A DNA stretch of 64,000 nucleotides from Selaginella moellendorffii (taxonomy: Eukaryota > Streptophyta > Lycopodiopsida > Selaginellales > Selaginellaceae), in contig NW_003314261.1 in NCBI RefSeq assembly GCF_000143415.4, positions 3,774,880 to 3,838,879 of the forward strand, written 5' to 3'. Under the pieces are notes generated by a model, which saw only the letters and a program-made list of their open reading frames with translations, was not told the origin of the DNA and ran no database searches. How positions within the stretch are numbered: position 1 is the first letter of the stretch; each line of letters opens with the position of its first letter. This document shows positions 55,773 through 64,000 of the stretch, piece by piece. Position numbers and translations under genes: made by a program.

Positions 55773-56591
55773 TCTCAGTGAAGAGTGACAAAAAGACAGG
55801 AACAGAAGAAGTACCTTTAGTAGGTGTTGGACCAATTCCAGGATACCATGCTGGAGGAGCTACTGGCGGGGTTGCCCACCGCACGACCGATAAAACATAA
55901 GATTGAGCTGGTCGAGGGTGCTGAGGCGGTGGTTCATCCCCCCTATCGTTTGAGCAAAAAAGAACTCAAGGAGCTCAAGTGCCAACTAGAGGAGTTGGTG
56001 GACAAAGGGTATGTTAGATTAAGCAAGTCGCCGTATGGGGCACCGGTGTTATTTGTGAAAAAGAAAGATGAATCTATGCGTATGTGCATAGACTACCAGT
56101 TGCTCAACAAGTATACAAAGAAGAACAAATACCCTTTGCCAAGGATTGAGAACCTGTTCGCTAGGTTGGGAAAGGCAAAATACTTCTTGAAGATTGACCT
56201 AAGGTCAAAATACTACCAGATTAGGGTAGCCGAGGAAGATGTCGAGAAAACAACCTATCGAACAAGGTATGAGAGCTTTGAGTTTCTGGTGATGCCCTTC
56301 GGGCTATGCAATGCGCTGGCAACATTTTCGGCATTGATGAACCACATCTTTGTACCCTATCTGGATCACTTTATGGTCGTCTATATTGACAACATCCTAA
56401 TCTATAGCGAAATGCTAGAGGAGTATGTAGAAAACTTAAAGAAGGTGTTTGAGAAACTAAGGGAATACCAGTTATATGCTAAAGAGAGCAAATGTGACTT
56501 TGCTCAACAAGAGGTAAAGTTTTTCAGGCATATGGTGGGCAAAGACGGGCTCAAGGTGGACCCTAAGAAGGTCCAAGCGATCCAAGATTAA
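55773..56591 (+). pseudogene. Reverse transcriptase of chromovirus copy 2
   Basis: 255 open codons from 55824: [85 protein letters not shown]. The catalytic YIDD has become YIDN, which should abolish polymerase activity. A stop at 56589 comes before the next block. Confidence 0.9.
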
Positions 56592-57130
56592 CAGCGACCA
56601 TCGAACGTACACACATTCTTGGGGCTATATAACTACTACCGAAAGTTTATCAAACACTAAAGGGAAGATGGTATGGACAATGGAATGCAAGGTAGCATTT
56701 GTCCAGCTCAAAGGGAAGTTGAGGAAGGCTCCTGTGTTGGCGTTACTAGACTTTCGTAAGGACTTTGAGGTAGAAACGGATGCTTCGAACTTTGTGTTGG
56801 GCGCAGTTTTGAAGCAAGATAACCATCCAGTAGCATTCTTCTCGAAGAAGTTGGACAAAGCTCAACGGAAGTGGCGTGCCTACGAGAAGGAATTGTTTGC
56901 GGTGGTCAAGGCACTCAAGGAGTGGCAACACTACTTTGGGAGACACTTCAAGATTTACACGGACAATGTGGCAACGAAACACTTCTTATCACACCCGACC
57001 TGAGAGGGAAACAGGGTCGGTGGGCTAATGCCTTGGCTGAGTTTGATTATGAGATTCTGTACAAGCCTGAGAAGAGCAACATCGTGGCAGATGTGCTAAG
57101 TCGAAAAGCAAGCTTGAAGTTAGCGATATC
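56592..57130 (+). pseudogene. RNase H of chromovirus copy 2
   Basis: Frame 56668-57003: VETDASNFVLGAVLKQDNHP, FSKKLDKAQRKWRAYEKELF, YTDNVATKHFLS, followed by a frame change to FDYEILYKPEKSNIVADVLS. A short deletion at 56655-56665 removes the RVTLPLTDQTGKG-type phrase seen in copy 1. Confidence 0.88.
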
Positions 57131-58315
57131 CAGCACAATAGCAACCTTTTGGGATGATGTGCGGACAGCATATGAGAATGATGGTCTAGCACAAGAAGTG
57201 TTGCTGAGGAATCTAGAGGCACGGGAAGCTCACCAGAGAGGTGAGTTACCAACGGAAGAGAAAATAGGCTATATGGAACGCAATGGACTCATCTATTACA
57301 AGCAAACAAGGGTGTATGTTCCAGATTGGGAACTAAGGAAGGTAGCCTTAGAAGAGTGTCATGACAGACCTCTTGTGGGACACGGCGGAGTGCCCAAGAT
57401 GATGGGCTTACTCAAGAGGAAGTATCACTGGCCAGATATAGCTAAGGATGTCCAAGACTATGTAAAGACATGTCCAACATGTCAGTAGGTAAAAGCCGTG
57501 ACTAAGGCTAGTGGAGGCTTGTTACAAAGCATCCCAATTCCAGATCATCCGTGGAAATGTCTTACGATGGACTTCATCATGGGACTCCCCCCAAGCGAGG
57601 GGTTCGATGCGATATTCATGGTGGTGGACCAATTTTCGAAGATGGCACATTTCATACCCACCACAACGGAAGTGGATGTGGAAGGTGTGGCGAAGCTATT
57701 CTTTGAACAAGTGGTTCGAGTGCGGGGAAGGCCCAAAGAGATTATCTCAAATCGAGACAAGATCTTCACCAGTAGGTTCTAGAGAACTCTCCTAGAACAG
57801 TATCGCACCAAGTTGAAATTTAGCACAGCCTATCACCCACAAACAGGTATTGGGTATTAAGTTAAGTTTGATGGCACTAACACTTCTTGATAGACGGACA
57901 AACAGAAAGGGTGAATAGGCAGCTAGAGGATTATTTGCAATGCTATGTCTCGGGAGACCAGACTGATTGGGTAAGTCATTTAGGACTTGCGAAAATGTGT
58001 TATAACAACTCACTATATTCGAGTTTCGGGGTGAGTCCATGGGAAGTCATCAATGGGCGAGCTATTGAAGGTCCTGTGGAACTCAGCGTGGCCAAGTATC
58101 ATGGAGAGTTACCCATGGTGGAGGCATTCACGGTAGAAAAACTCAACATTTGGAATCTAGTGAGGGATTCCTTGGAACGGGCTCAACAAATGCAAACCAA
58201 GTACGCAAACCAAAAGCGCCGGGATGTAGAGTTCCAAGCTGGGGAGAAGGTGTGGCTGAACACCAAGAACATCAGGCAAACAAGTGGGATCAGCCGGAAG
58301 TTGACCCAAAGGTAA
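57131..58315 (+). pseudogene. Integrase of chromovirus copy 2
   Basis: Zinc finger GHGGVPKMMGLLKRKYHW ... CPTC; core LTMDFIMGLPPSEG (first Asp), IISNRDKIF (the second catalytic Asp position is Asn-Arg-Asp, shifted from the usual SDRD), then a break at 57780-57890 and DGQTERVNRQLEDYLQCYVS. Stops at 57487-57489 and 57780-57782. Confidence 0.88.
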
Positions 58316-58340
58316 AAATGCATGTATTCCTGTAAATGAA

Positions 58341-58766
58341 TTGATCTTGAGCTCCTTAAGTAGGTTCACGAGGCCTTACGAAATTGAGGCACGAATCGGT
58401 AAAGTGCCTTACCGTCTCCAACTTCCTCAAGAGATGGGGAAGATGCACCCAGTGTTCCACGTGAACTTACTCAAGCTGTATTTTGAGGATCTACTTCACA
58501 AGGACCAAGTAAGACCTTTACCTGAGGTTATCCAAGGGGAAGAGGAATACGAAGTTGAAGCCATCCTCAATGCGCACAAGAGCAAGCGACAAGGACGCGA
58601 GGTGAGAGAGTTCCATGTGAAGTGGAAAAGATTTCCACACTGTGAAGCAACATGGGAACTGGAGGAGAACCTAGCGAACACGCAAGATCTAGTGGAGGAA
58701 TTTCTGCAAGGCAGAACTCTATGTACTTATGCAAAGTTCAATTATAATATCAATTTGCGAAGTTGA
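58341..58766 (+). pseudogene. Integrase C-terminus with chromodomain (copy 2)
   Basis: Open 141 codons: PYEIEARIGKVPYRLQLPQE, MGKMHPVFHVNLLKLYFED, then chromodomain YEVEAILNAHKS, FHVKWKRFPHCEATWE and the closing helix DLVEEFLQGR. Residue Arg replaces Gly (WKGF to WKRF) relative to copy 1. Confidence 0.88.
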
Positions 58767-59129
58767 GCAGTGGCATATATTAGGACCCAAAGGAGCGCCG
58801 AAGGTAAACTAATTAGCATGGGTTAGCTAGGTCAACCAGGCGTAAAGAACTACGCCCGACTCCCCACAGGGATGTCGAATCCGTAGACATATTCTACGGA
58901 GTTTGGGTTCGAGTCCCAACCCCCTAGTAAAGCAAGGCTGTCTTGACCCCATACTAGGGCGTGGTAAGGTGAGGGGTATAGGGACACCTATATTCTGTTG
59001 TCATGGGCTCTTGGCCTGGGAGGCTAACTTAGGCACACCACTAAGTGCCCCGGAGACATGGTTAACAAGTTGTAGGATAAAAAGAGACATTTGATGTGGG
59101 CATCAAACTTCTTCTATGGGTGGTGGAGT
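58767..59129 (+). other. 3' untranslated region and polypurine tract of copy 2
   Basis: Non-coding. It has a Pol III B-box-like GGTTCGAGTCC at 58906-58916 and GGGTGGTGGAGT (polypurine tract) at 59118-59129. Related to the internal DNA of the non-coding family. Confidence 0.6.
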
Positions 59130-59194
59130 TGTAAGGAACCAACTCCCCAAGGTGTCGTAGGCTAAAGGATCCCTGAAAGCATGACCGAAATGAC

Positions 59195-59500
59195 AAAGAG
59201 TTCATCGGATGGGACCAAGTCAAAGATTGAGTCCAAGACCAACTCTGAGACCGAGTTCGAGATAGAGTCTAGGATCAAGTCCGAGGCCAAATCGGAGACC
59301 GAGTTCGAGACCGAGTTTGAGACAGAGTCCGAGATCCAAATCGGGTCCGAGACTGAGTCCAAGGTCGAGTCCGAAGTCAAGTCCAAGATCGGGTCCGAGA
59401 TCGAGTCCGAGATCAAGTTCGAGATTGAGTCCGAGACCGAGTCCGAAGTTGGGTCCGAGATCGAGTCCGATATCAAGTCCGAGACTGAGTCCGAGTAATA
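59195..59500 (+). repeat. LTR-embedded array (copy 2, 3' LTR)
   Basis: GAGTCCGAGATC-type 12-mers; about 70 bp longer than the array of the 5' LTR of the same element. Confidence 0.88.
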
Positions 59501-59869
59501 ATATGGGTCAAGGGGTGAAAGCCCAAAGCGTGCATCTCTCGAGGGGGGGGGGATGTAGGGGGTTCCAAAAGTATAGTAGGGATAGTGAGGTCTAAGAACT
59601 AGTCTTGAAGGAACTCTTTAGTGGTGCTTCCAAACTGATTTGAGGTTGAGACTAGGGCCAAGAGGCCTTGGGTGGGAGTGAGCATGGACTCAAGTGGTGC
59701 CAAAGGGGCCACCCAAGGAAGTTCTCAAGAGCAGCTCCCACTCCCAAAAGCGAAACCGACTGCGGTGCTCCCGGCTCTTGTGGAGTGGTGCCCCACTTGA
59801 GTACCTTGTGGCTCATTGGTCCTTGCCCTTCCAAGAGGCTTGGCCCTTCCCTTCGGGATGAAATTTTTT

Positions 59870-59887
59870 GGGGGGGGGGGGGGGGGG
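59870..59887 (+). repeat. 18-base G tract
   Basis: An expansion of a shorter G run at the matching place of the 5' LTR (7 bases near 52891). It may form a quadruplex, and its length is prone to sequencing error. Confidence 0.7.
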
Positions 59888-59891
59888 AGGT

Positions 59892-60240
59892 TGTCAAGAC
59901 CCCCAACAAGATCAAGACTGGAAAATGCTAAAGACAAAGAGAAAAAGCTAGTGAAAACAAAGAAGAGGCCTTAGACTGGTGTTGATTCAGATTGTGGAGA
60001 AATGGAACAAGGCTAACCTATATATACTATAGGTTGATGAAGCTCCACCACTCTTGGATCGAGGACAGCCTAAATACAGCTGAGGTCGAGGAGGCGCCAC
60101 ATCATCATCAGGAATGTGGCTCGAGACTCAGGAATCGGGAAGTGTCTCGAGAGTCAGGAATAGGGAAGTGTCTCGAGAGTCAGGAATAGAGAAGTGTCTC
60201 GAGAGTCAGGAATGTGGCAAGAATTGGGGGATTCCTGACA
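59892..60240 (-). repeat. 3' LTR of Tcn1-like element (349 bp)
   Basis: Plus-strand TGTCAAGACCCCC ... GGATTCCTGACA, with near-inverted ends (TGTCA/TGACA). It contains three tandem 26-bp units (phrase GAAGTGTCTCGAGAGTCAGG) at about 60138-60215. Confidence 0.85.
60138..60215 (-). repeat. Three 26-bp tandem units in the LTR
   Basis: Unit around GAAGTGTCTCGAGAGTCAGG, repeated three times with single-base changes; a fourth partial match (CTCGAGACTCAGGAATCGG) precedes it. Confidence 0.8.
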
Positions 60241-60253
60241 GCACCCCCTCCTC
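60241..60253 (-). other. Polypurine tract of Tcn1-like element
   Basis: Minus-strand GAGGAGGGGGTGC, directly before the LTR start TGTCAGG. Confidence 0.75.
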
Positions 60254-60737
60254 AAGAACGAGTGGAACGAGGATGTGAATGAGAACGAAGAGAAGGATGA
60301 GATGAGCGGCGAGGGATGGGAGATGGAGAAAAAGAATGAGGACTGGGACGAGAAGGATAGCGGCGGTGGAAGTCCTGAACAAGGTCAGGAGAATGAATCA
60401 GGTTGTCCGCAGGTTCCCAAGTGCGTTCCTCAGGTCCGTAACCCTTCCAGTCCACCAGATAGTAGAGTTTAGATCGTGAAATCTTGGAATCAAGGATGTC
60501 CTGAACCTCGTACTCAGACCCATCCTCGAGCTGCACTGGTGGAGGCGGAGGAATGACCCGATTTGGAATAGGACTGGGAATATAAGGCTCAAGGAGAGAG
60601 GAGTGAAAAACGGGGTGAATTTGATATGAGGAGGGAAGTGCAAGGCGATAAGTGACAGGATTAATGATGGCAGTGATAGGGAAAGGACCAAGGCGTTTGA
60701 AATCGAGTTTTGGACAGGGCCTGGTGGTGGAGATATT
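60252..60737 (-). pseudogene. Integrase C-terminus and chromodomain of Tcn1-like element
   Basis: In frame with the upstream pol but separated from it by the TGA at 60740-60738. It reads NISTTRPCPKLDFKRLGPFP, IHPVFHSSLLEPYIP, then chromodomain YEVQDILDSKISRSKLYYLV, DWKGYGPEERTWEPADNL and HSPDLVQDFHRR. All three aromatic positions of the methyl-lysine pocket (Y, W, W) appear present. The tail is Ser/Pro/His-rich. The frame closes at about 60252. It would be the natural end of the Pol polyprotein. Confidence 0.85.
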
Positions 60738-63700
60738 TCACCTGAGGAGCCAGACTTTATCCCCGATATTGTAAGGGGGACAATCCTGACGATGGACATT
60801 GGCAAATGTTTTATGAGATTCCTGAGCACGATGGAGGTGGAAGGAGATGGAGTTGTGGATTTCCTGAAGGTTGGAGAGAAATGATTCAGAGCAGGGATTT
60901 GAACGAGAGGATTCAGATGGAGAAGGAAGTGAGAGATTGAATCGGGGATTTCGGCCAGAGTTCGCAAAGAAGGGGGAAACTCGAAGAGAGGAGTGAACAG
61001 AGTTGTTATAGGAGAACTCAGCAAGGGGAAGGATATCGAACCAGTTATCCTGATGATAGTTGATGAAGCACCTCAAGAATTGTTCCAATGTCTGAATCGT
61101 TTGCTCGGACTGCCCATCAGTTTGAGGATGATATGCCGAAGAGAGGTTGGCCTTCACTCCAAGCAACTGCAAAAACCGTTGCCAGAAATGAGAGATGAAC
61201 TGAGGCCCCCGATCCGAAACCACATCTGTAGGAATCCCATGAAGTCGGAAAATTTCCCTGAATACCAGTTTTGCCATGTCCTCGCCCGAAAACTCCTTGG
61301 TACATGGCAAGAAGTGCGCCATCTTTGTGAAGCGATCCACCACGACTAAAATGCTGTTGAAGCCTCCAGAACTCGGAAGATCACTCAAGAAATCCATGGA
61401 GATGGATTCCCAAGGACCTGAAGGGACCGGAAGGGAACGAAGCAAACCTGAAGGAAGGTGGCGAGGTACCTTATTCCGGGCACAAGTGTCACAGGAGGTA
61501 ACAAAAGCTTTGATGTAGTCGTCCATGTGAGGCCACCAAAAGTCCCGTGCAACTAGCTCATAGGTTTTCGCAATGCCGAAGTGACCAGCAGTCGGGCTAT
61601 CGTGGCACGCCATCAGGATCAACCTTCGAGCATCACCTTCAGGAACGTAAAGCTGCTCCCCACGGTACAATAAGCCATCTAAGAACTCGAACTCGTCAAA
61701 CCGCCAGCAGTCGGGAGTCACTGGGTGTCCAGCCTGAAGATGGGGAAAAATGTCGCTAGCGAGATCATCGGATTGAAGATCGTTTCTGATTGCATCCATC
61801 AAGGAGGAGTCCTGAGGGGCCAGGGAAATTGCCATAACTTGAAGCCGATCAGGACCGAGGATAACTTGATCCTGTTGATCGAAGGCAGGATTACCAGGCC
61901 TGAGACTGAGATAGGAGCGCCTTGAAAGAGCATCAGGAAGGCCTTGAAACTTTCCAGGTCTGTACTTGATAACAAAGTCAAACCGACTCAGGAATTGTGC
62001 CCACCTTGCTTGACGACGGCTTAAAACTCGGGAAGTGGCAAAGTACTCGAGATTTTTGTGATCCGTCCAGACTGTTGTTTGATGGCTCGCCCCCTCCAAG
62101 AAACGGCGCCACTCTCCAAAGGAATCCACGATGGCAAGAAGCTCCTTGTCGTGGATTTTGTAATTGATCTCCGCAGGCTGGAATTTCCGAGAATGGAAAG
62201 CGACCGGATGAAGTTCGTGATCCGCTCCAAGTTGAGATAGCACAGCACTAATGGCAAAGTCGGAGGCGTCAGCCTCGATGAAGAAAGGTTGTGAGGAATC
62301 AGCATGGATCAAGACAGGAGCAGAACTGAAGGCCGCCTTGAGTGTGTCGAAAGCCTGCTGGGCAGCAGCAGACCAAGAGAAGGGAACATCCTTGCGAGTG
62401 AGATGTGTGAGAGGAAGGACAATGTCAGAGTAGTGATCAATGAATTTGCGGTAGAAGTTGGCGAAGCCAAGGAAAACCTGAACGTCTGACATTGATTGTG
62501 GAGGCTCCCATTCGAGAATAGTCTTGACTTTTGCAGGATCCATCGTGATACCCTCAGGAGTGACAATGTACCCAAGGAACTCCACAGACTGCTGATCAAA
62601 GGAACATTTCTCAAGCTTCGCGTATAGGCCGTGTTCTCGCAGCTTCGCTAGCACCTTGCGAACATGTTCGTCATGCTCCTCCTGAGTTTTTGAGTAGATG
62701 AGGATGTCATCGAGGTAGACGATCACCATCTGATCAAGAAACTCCCGAAAAACGTCGTTCGCCATGTGTTGGAAAACCGCTGGAGCATTTGTCAAGCCAA
62801 ATGGCATGACAGTGTACTCGAAGTGGCCATAGCGGGTTCGGAACGCAGTCTTCCATTCATCACCAGGCTGGATCCGGATCAGGTTGTATGCTCCACGGAG
62901 GTCGATCTTGGTGAAGAAGCGGGCACCGCCGAGGCATTCCAACAGGTCCGAGATCAGGGGCAGCGGATAACGGTTCCGAACAGTCACCTTGTTCAAACCT
63001 CGGTAGTCGATGACTAGCCGCAAGCTCCCATCCTTCTTCTTGACAAAGAAGACAAGCGCTCCAGCCGGGGACTGCGAATGCTGAATGTAGCCCGAGGCAA
63101 GATTCTCATCCACGTACTCTTTGAGGGCCTTAAGCTCGGACGGGGATAACCCGTAGATAGGCCCCCACGGAGGTGACGCTCCTTCCTGTAAATCAATGGG
63201 ACAATCATAAGGCCGATGAACAGGCAGTACACTAGCTTTTTTCTTGTCAAACACATCCCCAAAATCATGATACTTCTCAGGAAGACTGACAGGAGAAACA
63301 TGCAAAGCAAAAAGAAAAAGAGGTTCTTCATGAAGGAGTTCTTTCATAGTGATTGTGGAGATAGGAGGAGGAGTATGACTAAATGGAATGATGAGACGAG
63401 GATACTGTCCAGTGTAAGATGGAAGAGAGAAAAAAGAAGAGGATGAAAACTGCGTAGAGTCAGGAACAGAACCCCAACTTGAGTTTAGGGAACTTTTCCT
63501 GATTCGGACTCGATGAACACCAGGGGAAGCCGTGGGAGATGGTGATGTGGGAGAGATGAGCTGTAAGTCCTTCCAACAAATCTGAGGCTGATGTAGTTGG
63601 AACCAAGGAAGACCGAGCACCACAGAGGAAGACTTGCTGTTGATGATGTTGAAGGCGATATTGGTGACGGTGGACCCGATGTGTACTCGAACGGGCAACG

Positions 63701-64000
63701 TTTCCCTAAGTCCAGAAGATGGAGACACAAAATGCCCGCCGATGCCTTCAACCCTTAGATCCCGTATGGTAGGAGAAAGAGGAACGTGATGTCGGGCAGC
63801 AAAGTCCGTGTCCATGAAGCAGGAAGTTGCACCCGAGTCTAGTAGCACCAAAGCCTTGAGTCCTGATTGTCCGGTGAAAGAAAGGAGACATGGGACGCGG
63901 AAGTTGCGGGAATTGGTGGTGGCTTTGATGAAAGGTGGTGAGGAGCTTGATAAGGAAGAAAAGTGATTTTTATTTGGGGAGTCCAAACATACAGCTCCTA
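60738..64000 (-). CDS. Pol polyprotein of Tcn1-like element (partial; protease to integrase)
   Basis: Open from the window edge (frame continues upstream of 63986) to TGA 60740-60738, more than 1,080 residues. In order, counted from 63986: protease LVLLDSGATSCFMD (about 47-60); reverse transcriptase GLNKVTVRNRYPLPL, FTKIDLRGAYNLIRI, VMPFGLTNAPAVFQHM, VIVYLDDILIYS (YLDD intact); RNase H FFIEADASDFAISAVLSQLG, TDHKNLEYFATSR, YRPGKFQGLPDALSRR; integrase finger CHDSPTAGHFGIAKTYELVA ... CDTCARN, core SMDFLSDLPSSGG, VVSDRGPQF, YHPQTDGQSEQ. Every catalytic residue checked is present. The stop is probably a CGA to TGA change. Confidence 0.92.
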   Translation of the reverse strand, partial: GAVCLDSPNKNHFSSLSSSSPPFIKATTNSRNFRVPCLLSFTGQSGLKALVLLDSGATSCFMDTDFAARHHVPLSPTIRDLRVEGIGGHFVSPSSGLRETLPVRVHIGSTVTNIAFNIINSKSSSVVLGLPWFQLHQPQICWKDLQLISPTSPSPTASPGVHRVRIRKSSLNSSWGSVPDSTQFSSSSFFSLPSYTGQYPRLIIPFSHTPPPISTITMKELLHEEPLFLFALHVSPVSLPEKYHDFGDVFDKKKASVLPVHRPYDCPIDLQEGASPPWGPIYGLSPSELKALKEYVDENLASGYIQHSQSPAGALVFFVKKKDGSLRLVIDYRGLNKVTVRNRYPLPLISDLLECLGGARFFTKIDLRGAYNLIRIQPGDEWKTAFRTRYGHFEYTVMPFGLTNAPAVFQHMANDVFREFLDQMVIVYLDDILIYSKTQEEHDEHVRKVLAKLREHGLYAKLEKCSFDQQSVEFLGYIVTPEGITMDPAKVKTILEWEPPQSMSDVQVFLGFANFYRKFIDHYSDIVLPLTHLTRKDVPFSWSAAAQQAFDTLKAAFSSAPVLIHADSSQPFFIEADASDFAISAVLSQLGADHELHPVAFHSRKFQPAEINYKIHDKELLAIVDSFGEWRRFLEGASHQTTVWTDHKNLEYFATSRVLSRRQARWAQFLSRFDFVIKYRPGKFQGLPDALSRRSYLSLRPGNPAFDQQDQVILGPDRLQVMAISLAPQDSSLMDAIRNDLQSDDLASDIFPHLQAGHPVTPDCWRFDEFEFLDGLLYRGEQLYVPEGDARRLILMACHDSPTAGHFGIAKTYELVARDFWWPHMDDYIKAFVTSCDTCARNKVPRHLPSGLLRSLPVPSGPWESISMDFLSDLPSSGGFNSILVVVDRFTKMAHFLPCTKEFSGEDMAKLVFREIFRLHGIPTDVVSDRGPQFISHFWQRFLQLLGVKANLSSAYHPQTDGQSEQTIQTLEQFLRCFINYHQDNWFDILPLAEFSYNNSVHSSLRVSPFFANSGRNPRFNLSLPSPSESSRSNPCSESFLSNLQEIHNSISFHLHRAQESHKTFANVHRQDCPPYNIGDKVWLLR

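Larger units (their letters stand above)
52220..59891 (+). mobile_element. Chromovirus copy 2 (plus strand, 3' LTR interrupted)
   Basis: The same family as 21139-28597, in the opposite orientation. 5' LTR 52220-53311, primer site 53315-53326, gag, protease, TRIM insertion (55094-55767), reverse transcriptase, RNase H, integrase, chromodomain, polypurine tract 59118-59129, 3' LTR 59130-59891 cut by the Tcn1-like element. Left flank ATTTG (52215-52219) is the presumed target duplication; its partner is beyond the window. It lies in the MYB/SANT-like gene. Many stops; inactive. Confidence 0.92.
59130..59891 (+). repeat. 3' LTR of chromovirus copy 2 (5' 762 bp only)
   Basis: TGTAAGGAACC start, array 59195-59500, G run 59543-59552, TATA-like AAAAGTATAGTA 59567-59578. 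It follows the 5' LTR up to GGGATG, then runs into an 18-base G tract (59870-59887) and GAGGT, matching GGGGGGGTAGAGGT of the 5' LTR. The rest (ACCCATAC...) should lie beyond the Tcn1-like element, to the right of the window. Confidence 0.88.
59892..64000 (-). mobile_element. Tcn1-like chromovirus, nearly intact (5' part beyond window)
   Basis: Minus strand: 3' LTR 59892-60240, polypurine tract 60241-60253, chromodomain, integrase, RNase H, reverse transcriptase, protease; gag and 5' LTR are outside. Its enzyme motifs resemble fungal and vertebrate Tf1/sushi-group elements more than the other gypsy families in this window. It is inserted in the 3' LTR of chromovirus copy 2; GAGGT (59887-59891) is the left target duplication. 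Only one stop in more than 3.7 kb of pol suggests recent insertion. Confidence 0.88.

Overview
The window looks like transposon-rich plant nuclear DNA, most likely from a lycophyte of the Selaginella type. The evidence is PLS-type pentatricopeptide repeat (PPR) genes, very short introns (about 53 nt) in two gene remnants, several plant Ty3/gypsy lineages, and a fungal-style Tcn1-like chromovirus of the kind reported from mosses and lycophytes. The assignment is an inference from these features, not from a database match. No bacterial operons, rRNA, tRNA genes or CRISPR arrays were seen.

Layout. (1) 1-13756: a non-autonomous, apparently non-coding LTR retrotransposon on the minus strand. A full second copy (4170-11472, target duplication CTCAC) is inserted inside its own internal region. 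The LTRs carry dense 6/12-bp repeat arrays. (2) 13757-19500: segment A of an old host duplication. It holds a broken gene with a Dof-like zinc finger and acidic tail, a PPR fragment, an intact protein kinase gene, a convergent degraded PPR gene and two small exons of an unknown gene. (3) 20283-31890: an old plus-strand Ty3/gypsy element, split in its reverse transcriptase by a 7.46-kb minus-strand chromovirus (21139-28597, duplication CAATG) and, between RNase H and integrase, by a 728-bp TRIM element (29720-30447, duplication ATTAC). (4) 31891-37815: segment B, the second copy of the Dof-like / kinase / PPR / exon block; its kinase-PPR core is almost identical to A. (5) 37905-39185: a third Dof-like copy, C, cut at an A^T site by a Helitron (39186 onward) with a decayed Rep gene. 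(6) 41645-50353: a decayed transposase-like region, then two minus-strand gypsy elements fused into a chimera. (7) 50354-52219: a copia-like leader with a GCAG-rich repeat, a MITE-like hairpin, and a five-exon MYB/SANT-like pseudogene cut by an LTR insertion. (8) 52220-59891: a plus-strand second copy of the chromovirus, carrying its own TRIM. (9) 59892-64000: a nearly intact minus-strand Tcn1-like chromovirus inserted in the 3' LTR of that copy; its pol is open except for one TGA.

How the parts relate. The only intact host genes are the two kinase copies. The non-coding 7.3-kb family shares LTR termini, primer site, polypurine tract and internal edge sequence with the gag-pol chromovirus at 21139 and 52220, so the chromovirus is its likely mobilising partner. 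Target duplications and empty-site comparisons between the duplicated host segments allow much of the insertion order to be read directly from the sequence.
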